Assembly (NCBI GenBank): GCA_903944755.1
Contig: CAJATB010000091.1
Coordinates: 1 to 14,091 of the forward strand
DNA length: 14,091 nt
Source: an uncultured Bacteroidota bacterium
Lineage (GTDB): Bacteria > Bacteroidota > Bacteroidia > Chitinophagales > Chitinophagaceae
Direction of reading: 5' to 3'
The notes under the pieces were generated by a model. It was not told where the DNA came from and searched no databases. It worked only from the letters and a program-made list of their open reading frames with translations. Below, piece after piece: positions 8,205-14,091 of the stretch. The first letter of the stretch is position 1. Each line of letters starts with the position of its first letter. The translations under genes were made by a program, and so were the position numbers.

Positions 8205-8227
8205 TATCATTAATTAAATAAAAGATA

Positions 8228-10327
8228 ATGAAAACAAATAAATTTATAATTAGTATCTGTTGCACGCTATTGTTTTTAGCTGGCTGTAACAAAGATATCT
8301 TTGAAGATGTATCTTTTTTGAATAGTGCGTCAAGTGCGGGAAAATTATCCGCTATGTATGACATCACTCAAGACAATACAGGGATGGTTACCATTACACC
8401 AAACGGGGAAGGTGTTGCTTCTTATGAAGTATTTTATGGTGATAATAATAAAACAGCTGTAAAGGTATTACCTGGTAAAAACATAGTGCACCAGTATGCT
8501 GAAGGTGTTTACAAAGTTAAAATTGTAGGACACAATATTTTAGGCGGCACAACCGAAGTGACTCAGGACTTAACTGTGTCATTCAAAGCGCCAGAAGAGA
8601 TGAAAGTGAATGTATCTCAAAATGGTTTAAGCCTTACAGTGGACGCAACTGCCTTGTATGAGACATACTATAAAGTATACTTTGGTGATTCTAACAATGT
8701 GACACCTATTCCTTTCAAAACCTTTATAGAGGGGCAACCAGTTACATATACTTATGCTAAAGCTGGAACTTACGATGTGAAAGTAATTGCATTAAGTGGT
8801 GGCGTTGCTTCAACAGAAATGGTTAAGACTATGAAAATGGGTAAACAAATTGATTTACCAATTGGTTTTGACGATGTAAACTACGACTATACTTTTGGTG
8901 ACTTTGGCGGTGCTTCTAATTCTTTAGCTGCTGACCCAACAAACGCCGCTAACAAAGTAATGAAAGTGGTTAAAACTGCCGGTGCCGAGGTTTGGGCTGG
9001 TACTACAATGAGTACTAGTTTAGGTTTGGCAACTGCAATTCCACTTAAGGCAGGTGCTTCAATAATTCAAGCAAAAGTGTATTCTCCTGCTGCTGGCTTA
9101 TCCATTAAGCTTAAAGTGGAAGACCATACGAATGGTAATGTTTTTGTTGAAACTGATGCAGTTACTACCAAAGCAAATGAGTGGGAAGTATTAGAGTTTG
9201 ATTTTTCAAATCAAACTGCAGGTACTCCAGCAGTAAATTATGCTAACAAATATGACAAAGCATCTATTTTCTTTGATTTTGGAAATACAGGTACTGGCAA
9301 AGTTTTTTATTGTGATGACGTTAAAATGAAACCTGCTGCAGCTGCATTATCACAAATTGACCTTCCAGTTAGCTTTGACCTTAGTACAGTTAATTATGCC
9401 GTAACCGATTTTGGAGACAATCTAACTATTGATGCGGTTGACCCAACTGCTAGTTCAAATAAAGTTAAAAAAACAACTAAAGTAAACGGTGCAGCAACAT
9501 GGGCAGGAACAACGATTAGTACGAATAATGGTTTTGCTACAAGAATTCCAATTACTTCTTCTGCAACAACTATGAGTGCAAGAGTGTATTCTCCTGCTGC
9601 TGGATTGAAAATAAGATTGAAAATTGAAGATAAGGATGATAATACTAAATCAGTTGAAACTGATGCTTTAACTACTAAAGCAAATGAGTGGGAAACATTG
9701 GTATTTGATTTTAGCAATCAAGCAACTGGGACAGCTGCATTAAACACAGCGTATACTTTTAACAAAGCTTCTATCTTCTTTGATTTTGGAACTGCTGGTT
9801 CAGGAAAAGTATTTTATTGGGATGACATTCAGTTTGGTACTCCAGTAAATCCTAACGCAATAACATTGCCTATCACTTTTGAGTCTACAACTGTTACTTA
9901 CGCTTTCACTGACTTTAGTGGTGGTGTTGCTACAGTGGTGAATAACCCTGCTAGTGCTACAGTTAATTCAAGTGCTAAGGTGGGTAAAATGGTTAAAGGC
10001 GCTGGAGACCCTTGGGCAGGTAGTTATATTACTTTAGATAGTCGTATTGATTTTTCTACAAAGAAAACTATAAAAGTAAAAGTGTATTCTCCAAGAGTGG
10101 GTGCTAAATTGTTATTGAAAGTTGAAAACTTAAATGACGGTAATATCAATGTTGAAAAAGAAGTACTAACAACTAAAGCAAATGAGTGGGAAGAACTAAC
10201 ATTTGATTATGCAGGAATTAGTACGACTAACTCTTACCAAAAAATTGTATTCATCTTTGATTTAGGTACTTCTGGTGATGGATCGGCCAATTATACATTT
10301 TACTTTGATGATATAAAACTTAATTAA
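8228..10327 (+). CDS. Surface glycan-binding lipoprotein: two PKD-like domains plus three tandem CBM-like repeats
   Basis: A 699-residue lipoprotein in the SusE/SusF position, 23 bp after susD. The signal peptide ends in the lipobox L-A-G-C (Cys 20). Residues about 40-120 and 124-203 are PKD-like beta-sandwiches, each with a YxVxxGD-type strand turn (YEVFYGDNN, YKVYFGDSN). Three tandem repeats of about 160 residues follow (208-368, 377-537 and 546-699). Each runs from (L)P(I/V)xF, through W-A-G, VYSP and TTKANEWE, to FY-x-DD. No catalytic motif is visible, so a binding role at the cell surface is inferred. The repeats look like carbohydrate-binding modules seen in marine and soil Bacteroidota glucan proteins, but I cannot assign a CBM family. 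The third repeat is the most diverged. The first has Cys 362 where repeats two and three have Trp and Phe. Confidence 0.85.
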   Translation: MKTNKFIISICCTLLFLAGCNKDIFEDVSFLNSASSAGKLSAMYDITQDNTGMVTITPNGEGVASYEVFYGDNNKTAVKVLPGKNIVHQYAEGVYKVKIVGHNILGGTTEVTQDLTVSFKAPEEMKVNVSQNGLSLTVDATALYETYYKVYFGDSNNVTPIPFKTFIEGQPVTYTYAKAGTYDVKVIALSGGVASTEMVKTMKMGKQIDLPIGFDDVNYDYTFGDFGGASNSLAADPTNAANKVMKVVKTAGAEVWAGTTMSTSLGLATAIPLKAGASIIQAKVYSPAAGLSIKLKVEDHTNGNVFVETDAVTTKANEWEVLEFDFSNQTAGTPAVNYANKYDKASIFFDFGNTGTGKVFYCDDVKMKPAAAALSQIDLPVSFDLSTVNYAVTDFGDNLTIDAVDPTASSNKVKKTTKVNGAATWAGTTISTNNGFATRIPITSSATTMSARVYSPAAGLKIRLKIEDKDDNTKSVETDALTTKANEWETLVFDFSNQATGTAALNTAYTFNKASIFFDFGTAGSGKVFYWDDIQFGTPVNPNAITLPITFESTTVTYAFTDFSGGVATVVNNPASATVNSSAKVGKMVKGAGDPWAGSYITLDSRIDFSTKKTIKVKVYSPRVGAKLLLKVENLNDGNINVEKEVLTTKANEWEELTFDYAGISTTNSYQKIVFIFDLGTSGDGSANYTFYFDDIKLN
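8849..9331 (+). repeat. CBM-like coding repeat 1 of 3
   Basis: Residues 208-368 of the large lipoprotein. It shares VYSPAAGL, VET(D)A-TTKANEWE, FDFSNQ, KASIFFDFG and KVFY-x-DD with repeat 2. The last aromatic position is Cys (FYCDD). Confidence 0.8.
9356..9838 (+). repeat. CBM-like coding repeat 2 of 3
   Basis: Residues 377-537, offset from repeat 1 by about 507 bp (169 codons). DNA identity is high in patches: GTGTATTCTCCTGCTGCTGG occurs in both, and the bases coding TKANEWE differ from repeat 1 by a single silent change. It ends in FYWDD. Confidence 0.8.
9863..10324 (+). repeat. CBM-like coding repeat 3 of 3 (most diverged)
   Basis: Residues 546-699, offset from repeat 2 by about 498 bp. 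It keeps W-A-G, VYSP, TTKANEWE and FYFDD, but it lacks FDFSNQ and KASIFFDFG and has VNNPASA insertions. The TKANEWE codons are identical to those of repeat 2. Confidence 0.75.
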
Positions 10328-10344
10328 TTTTTAAATAGTAAGAA

Positions 10345-11244
10345 ATGAAAAATTTATATAAAATAATTGGTTCGTTTTCACTACTAGTAGTACTTAGTAT
10401 TACTGGTTGTAAAAAAGAAGAATATTCTTTTGGAGCAATGAAAACACCTACGGCTTTAACACTTACAACTACAGTAGTTGGAGTAGATAATGCAAATCCT
10501 ACTGGAAATGGAACAGGAAGTGTTACTATTAATGCTAGCGCTACTGATGTATTAACGTATAATGTAGATTTCGGTGATGGCAATACTTTGCTTGTGCCTA
10601 CTGGTAAAATTACTTACAAGTACACTACACCTGGGGTGAACAAGTATACTGTTACTGTGAATGCAATTGGAACTGGCGGTATTGTTTCTACTATAAGTAA
10701 AGCAGTTACTGTTTATGTTGCATTCGAAATTCCTACAAGTATTGTTGCTAACTTAACAAATGGTTCCTCTCAAGTTTGGGTGATTGACCAAAATGCTCCA
10801 GGTCACTTCGGTGTAGGCCCTTCGGACGGGTTTGGGCCTGTTTGGTATGCAGCTGGACCTGGTTCAAGGGCTTCAGATGGTTTTTATGATGATGAAATTA
10901 CTTTCTCAAAAGATGCTAATAACAATATCTTTATGAACGTAGATAATAAAGGTAATACCTTCGTATTAGGTGCCGCGCTTTCTTATTATGGAGTTTCTGG
11001 TACTGAAGGTCAATTCCCATTAACTACATTAGGTGTTAAACGCCTTTCATTCATGAATGCCACTTCAGCTAGTACAGCTGACATTTCTACACGAATTCAA
11101 TTTATGGTTCCTGGAAATGGCCTAGTTGCAATTGGAACTGGAAGTAATACCTATGAAATTTTGCAAATTACAAGTACAACAATGACGTTGAGAACAATTG
11201 GAGCTGATGGAAATTCATGGTATCAAATGTTTAAAGTAAAATAA
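10345..11244 (+). CDS. PKD-domain lipoprotein with an uncharacterised C-terminal beta-rich domain, probable glycan-binding protein
   Basis: A 299-residue lipoprotein 17 bp after the preceding gene. The signal peptide ends in S-I-T-G-C (Cys 22). A PKD-like domain covers about 35-126 (GSVTINASATDVLTYNVDFGDGN, then ITYKYTTPGVNKYTVTV). The C-terminal domain (about 130-299) is rich in aromatic and beta-prone stretches. It includes VWVIDQNAPGHFGVGPSDG (144-162), VWYAAGP (166-172), GFYDDEITF (179-187) and a final SWYQMFKVK. I have seen this type of C-terminal domain in PUL lipoproteins beside glucanases, but its fold and ligand are not evident here. No GH16- or GH3-type catalytic motif is visible. 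Its place between the large binding protein and the GH16 enzyme suggests glucan capture at the surface. That role is an inference. Confidence 0.75.
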   Translation: MKNLYKIIGSFSLLVVLSITGCKKEEYSFGAMKTPTALTLTTTVVGVDNANPTGNGTGSVTINASATDVLTYNVDFGDGNTLLVPTGKITYKYTTPGVNKYTVTVNAIGTGGIVSTISKAVTVYVAFEIPTSIVANLTNGSSQVWVIDQNAPGHFGVGPSDGFGPVWYAAGPGSRASDGFYDDEITFSKDANNNIFMNVDNKGNTFVLGAALSYYGVSGTEGQFPLTTLGVKRLSFMNATSASTADISTRIQFMVPGNGLVAIGTGSNTYEILQITSTTMTLRTIGADGNSWYQMFKVK

Positions 11245-11252
11245 TTATTTAA

Positions 11253-12281
11253 ATGAGAGCGATTGTATTTTATTGTATGGTTTCTTTTGGCTTATTTTCT
11301 TGTAGTAAAAGCGGGGGTAGTACCCCCGCTTTATTAGCACCTTCAAACCTGATGGTGAACGCTACAGTCAATTCAGATAATAGTGGTAATGTGTCATTTA
11401 CAGCAACTGCTTCAAACGCAGTTAGTTATGAATTTGATTATGGAAATGGCATATTTGAAACTACAGCATCTGGGGTAGTTCAATATAAATACAATGCTTC
11501 GGGTAATTATACCGTTAAGGTTACTGCAAAAGGGAGCACAGGAACTACTGCAATTTCCAAAACAATCGATATTACGGTTACTATAAGTGCTGGCTTAGTT
11601 TGGTCCGACGAATTTGATATTGCCGGTGCACCGAATGCTAGTAAGTGGGGTTACGATATTGGTACAGGTGCTGGCGGATGGGGAAATAATGAATTACAAT
11701 ATTATACTAACCGTGCCGACAATTCCTACGTATCAAACGGAACTTTAAAAATTATTGCAAAAAAAGAAGCTTACCAGGGTAGCCAATATACTTCGGCAAG
11801 ACTTTTAAGTAAGGGTAAATATTCCTTTAAATATGGTAAAGTAGAGGTACGCGCTAAATTGCCAGCGGGTGTAGGCACTTGGCCAGCTATTTGGATGCTT
11901 GGCGATAATTTTAGTACAGTTTCATGGCCTGCTTGCGGCGAGATTGATATTATGGAGCATAGAGGTAGTGAGTTGAATAAAATAACGGGCGCATTTCATT
12001 ATCCTGGTTTTTATGGAGGCAGCGCAAAAGTAAATACAACTACTATTGCTAATGCCACTACTGAATTTCATGTATACAAATTAGAATGGACGGAAGCGGT
12101 TATGAATATTTTTGTAGATGATAAATTATTTCATTCACTTCCCAATAATGCTAACATACCCTACAATCAAAACTTCTTTTTCTTGTTAAATATAGCAATG
12201 GGTGGTGGTTTTGGTGGTGCCGTAGACCCTTCCTTTTCTAGTGCTATTTTTGAAATTGATTACGTAAGAGTCTATAAATAA
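11253..12281 (+). CDS. GH16 endo-beta-glucanase (laminarinase-like) lipoprotein with N-terminal PKD domain
   Basis: A 342-residue enzyme that would cut internal beta-glucan bonds at the cell surface with retention of configuration. The signal peptide ends in the lipobox L-F-S-C (Cys 17). A short Gly/Ser/Thr/Pro linker is followed by a PKD-like domain (about 30-110) and the GH16 jelly roll (about 113-342). The catalytic stretch is GEIDIMEHRG. Glu 230 is the predicted nucleophile, Asp 232 the helper and Glu 235 the acid/base, in the bulged E-x-D-x-x-E form. Other family marks are WGNNELQYYT (143-152), YGKVEVRAKLPAG (194-206), WPAIWMLG (210-217) and the final EIDYVRVYK. This pattern fits beta-1,3- or mixed-linkage glucan rather than agarose or carrageenan. 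Bond specificity is inferred. A GC-rich palindrome lies in the linker codons. Confidence 0.93.
   Translation: MRAIVFYCMVSFGLFSCSKSGGSTPALLAPSNLMVNATVNSDNSGNVSFTATASNAVSYEFDYGNGIFETTASGVVQYKYNASGNYTVKVTAKGSTGTTAISKTIDITVTISAGLVWSDEFDIAGAPNASKWGYDIGTGAGGWGNNELQYYTNRADNSYVSNGTLKIIAKKEAYQGSQYTSARLLSKGKYSFKYGKVEVRAKLPAGVGTWPAIWMLGDNFSTVSWPACGEIDIMEHRGSELNKITGAFHYPGFYGGSAKVNTTTIANATTEFHVYKLEWTEAVMNIFVDDKLFHSLPNNANIPYNQNFFFLLNIAMGGGFGGAVDPSFSSAIFEIDYVRVYK
11308..11332. repeat. GC-rich near-perfect 25-nt palindrome inside GH16 linker codons
   Basis: The arms AAAGCGGGGGTA (11308-11319) and TACCCCCGCTTT (11321-11332) are exact reverse complements around one central base, G11320. Seven of the twelve pairs are G-C, which stands out in this AT-rich DNA. 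The RNA would fold into a very stable hairpin 55 bases after the GH16 start codon. It is followed by ATTAG, not a T-tract, so it is not a standard terminator. The codons covered are residues 19-27 (K-S-G-G-S-T-P-A-L), immediately after the lipobox Cys and in a linker that tolerates change. Confidence 0.85.
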
Positions 12282-12328
12282 AGCAATCGCTTTCTCTCTT
12301 CAATTTATTAGTCATAACCCTCATTACA

Positions 12329-14041
12329 ATGAAGTATAAAATTCTGGCATTATTCTTTTTGACGTTTACATTTTCTGTTTCTGTTGGTGCTCAAAAAAAA
12401 ACCAATAGTCAGAAAGTTGATTCTGTTTTGAAGTTAATGACGCTTGAAGAAAAAATAGGTCAGTTAAACCAATACAACGACAATAATTTAGCAACTGGCC
12501 CGGTGACCGTTGATAATAATAAAATTGGTCAAATTAAGAGTGGCCAAGTGGGTTCCTTATTAAATGTATTAGGTAGCGAGCGCACTAGAAGTTGGCAAAA
12601 CCTTGCGATGCAATCGCGTTTAAAAATTCCTTTATTATTTGGGCAGGATGTAATTCACGGCTATAAAACTACTTTCCCTATTCCTTTAGCCGAAGCGGCT
12701 AGCTGGGATGTAGATGCGATTCAATTGGCTGCACGTGTTGCTGCCACTGAAGCTAGTGCGAGTGGTATTCATTGGACTTTTGCTCCAATGGTAGACATTG
12801 CGCGTGACCCTCGTTGGGGCCGTGTGATGGAAGGGGCAGGCGAAGACACTTATTTAGCTTCCTTAATTGCGGCTGCTAGGGTGAAAGGTTTTCAGGGAGC
12901 ACACTTTGGAGACACCAATGCTGTTATGGCTTGTGTGAAACATTTTGCTGCTTATGGTGCGGCGGTGGGTGCACGTGATTACAATTCGGTGGACATGAGT
13001 GATCGCCAATTATGGGAAATATATTTGCCGCCGTTTAAAGCTGCTTTGGATGCGGGTGCTGCTAGTTTCATGAATTCCTTCAACGATATTAATGGGGTTC
13101 CTGGCACTGGCAATAGTTACCTACAAAGAACAATTTTAAAAGGCAAGTGGGGTTTTAAAGGTTTTGTAGTGAGTGACTGGGGTTCCATTAATGAATTAGT
13201 GAACCATGGTTTTGCGAAGAACGATTATGAAGCTGCATTAAGTGCAATTACTGCCGGCAGTGATATGGATATGGAAAGTAGAAGTTATAAAAATAACTTG
13301 GTACAATTAGTGAAGGATAAAAAAGTATCCGTTGCACTAATTGACGACGCGGTGCGCAGAATTTTATTAAAAAAATTCGAAATGGGTTTGTTTGACAATC
13401 CCTATAAGTTTTCAAATGTAGAAAGAGAAAAAGTGGCGTTGAATAACGCAAGTCATACAGCAGCTGCGCGTTCAATGGCAGCAAAGAGCATTGTGCTTTT
13501 AAAAAATGAAAATAATTTATTACCCTTATCCAAGCATTTAAAAACAATTGCATTTATTGGTCCCTTAGTAAAACCATTAAAGCAAAACAAAGGATTTTGG
13601 GATATTGAAATACCAGGAGTCGATTCTAATTTTATAGTTTCTCAATGGGAAGGGTTGCAAAATAAAGTAGGGGCCACTACTAATTTATTATACGCTAAAG
13701 GTTGTGAAATTGAAGGCGATAATAAGGACGGTTTTGCAGCAGCAATCGCCGTTGCAAATCAAGCCGATGTGGTGGTGTTAAGTATTGGAGAAAGAAGGGA
13801 TATGAGTGGTGAAGCAAAAAGCAAAGCAAATATTTCTATACCAGGTGTGCAAGAGGACTTATTAAAAGCACTTTTAGCAACTGGTAAACCTGTTGTGGTT
13901 TTAGTTAACGCAGGACGCCCGTTAGTATTTAATTATACTGCGGACAATGCGCCTGCTATTTTATACACTTGGTGGTTAGGTAGCGAATCGGGTAATGCCA
14001 TTGCCGATGTTTTGTTTGTCGATTATAACCCTGCTGCGTAA
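12329..14041 (+). CDS. bglX: GH3 beta-glucosidase (BglX-like), frame interrupted by a premature TAA
   Basis: A 570-residue frame, while BglX-type GH3 enzymes have about 740-760 residues. The signal peptide (ending VGA, cut before Gln 22) puts it in the periplasm, where it would take glucose from beta-gluco-oligosaccharides. Domain 1 has FGQDVIHGYKTTFP (104-117), DPRWGRVMEGAGEDTYL (160-176) and CVKHFAAYG (202-210). GFVVSDWGS holds the predicted nucleophile Asp 283. Domain 2 holds RDMSGEAKSK with the predicted acid/base Glu 495. The frame ends DVLFVDYNPAA-stop. The family has FGDYNPxGKLPMTFP there, and after the stop the same frame continues L-P-M-T-F-P. So Lys is replaced by TAA, and the missing C-terminal part (rest of domain 2 and the FnIII-like domain) is out of reach. 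Both catalytic residues are present, but folding is doubtful. A real loss-of-function mutation and a sequence error are both possible. Confidence 0.85.
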   Translation: MKYKILALFFLTFTFSVSVGAQKKTNSQKVDSVLKLMTLEEKIGQLNQYNDNNLATGPVTVDNNKIGQIKSGQVGSLLNVLGSERTRSWQNLAMQSRLKIPLLFGQDVIHGYKTTFPIPLAEAASWDVDAIQLAARVAATEASASGIHWTFAPMVDIARDPRWGRVMEGAGEDTYLASLIAAARVKGFQGAHFGDTNAVMACVKHFAAYGAAVGARDYNSVDMSDRQLWEIYLPPFKAALDAGAASFMNSFNDINGVPGTGNSYLQRTILKGKWGFKGFVVSDWGSINELVNHGFAKNDYEAALSAITAGSDMDMESRSYKNNLVQLVKDKKVSVALIDDAVRRILLKKFEMGLFDNPYKFSNVEREKVALNNASHTAAARSMAAKSIVLLKNENNLLPLSKHLKTIAFIGPLVKPLKQNKGFWDIEIPGVDSNFIVSQWEGLQNKVGATTNLLYAKGCEIEGDNKDGFAAAIAVANQADVVVLSIGERRDMSGEAKSKANISIPGVQEDLLKALLATGKPVVVLVNAGRPLVFNYTADNAPAILYTWWLGSESGNAIADVLFVDYNPAA

Positions 14042-14091
14042 TTACCAATGACCTTCCCGGTAAGTGTTGGTCAAATTCCTATTTATTACAA
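14042..14091 (+). pseudogene. In-frame continuation of the GH3 gene beyond the premature stop
   Basis: Reading on after TAA (14039-14041) in the same frame gives LPMTFPVSVGQIPIYY up to the window edge. This matches the conserved GH3 stretch LPMTFPxSVGQIPIYY that follows DYNPxGK in BglX-like enzymes. It contains no further stop, so the disabled reading frame extends past the window. If the TAA is a sequence error, this belongs to the gene above. Confidence 0.75.

Noticed and set aside
9394..9717. 107-residue minus-strand frame
   Set aside because: It is the antisense of the second CBM-like repeat and has no independent features.
10320..10583. 87-residue minus-strand frame across the start of the second lipoprotein gene
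   Set aside because: It is antisense to a clear lipoprotein signal peptide and PKD domain.
11308..11332. Ordinary intrinsic terminator
   Set aside because: The hairpin lies inside a long conserved GH16 frame and is not followed by a T-tract, so a normal end of transcription is unlikely.
13248..13553. 101-residue minus-strand frame
   Set aside because: It is antisense to the conserved GH3 coding region.

Overview
The window is AT-rich and carries a polysaccharide utilization locus (PUL) of a Bacteroidota bacterium. This rests on a SusC/SusD pair, several lipoproteins with PKD-like domains, a membrane-tethered triple-Tyr (Y_Y_Y) regulator, and few Shine-Dalgarno sites. The order within the phylum cannot be told. 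The GH16 and GH3 enzymes point to a beta-glucan, most likely beta-1,3-glucan of the laminarin type. That substrate is inferred from family membership.

Layout. Positions 1-196 hold the 3' end of an unrelated outer-membrane beta-barrel gene. It converges on a 958-aa sensor/regulator on the minus strand (351-3227). The short gap between them holds an AT-rich palindrome and an extra copy of the regulator's own last codons. A 326-bp divergent intergenic region (3228-3553) follows. It has a repeat/hairpin/repeat arrangement near the regulator and a candidate promoter near susC. A tightly packed plus-strand operon then runs to the end: susC (3554-6670), susD (6681-8204), a large lipoprotein with two PKD-like domains and three tandem binding-module-like repeats (8228-10327), a second PKD lipoprotein (10345-11244), a PKD-GH16 endo-glucanase lipoprotein (11253-12281), and a GH3 beta-glucosidase (12329-14041).

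How it would work (inference from family knowledge). The two surface lipoproteins and SusD hold the glucan at the outer membrane and the GH16 lipoprotein cuts it. SusC with SusD imports the oligosaccharides using TonB energy, and the GH3 enzyme releases glucose in the periplasm. The regulator would sense a glucan fragment through its periplasmic beta-propellers and bind DNA directly through its cytoplasmic helix-turn-helix, without kinase or receiver domains.

The main oddities are these. The GH3 frame is stopped by TAA exactly where the family has the Lys of its conserved DYNPxGKLPMTFP stretch, and homology continues in frame after the stop. A nearly perfect GC-rich 25-nt palindrome lies inside the GH16 linker codons. 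Two identical 19-bp repeats, each with two GATGTA sites one helical turn apart, flank a perfect hairpin upstream of the regulator. The regulator's 3' end is duplicated 73 bp away with transitions only. No RNA gene, insertion sequence or CRISPR array was seen. Apart from these oddities the locus looks like a conventional PUL.
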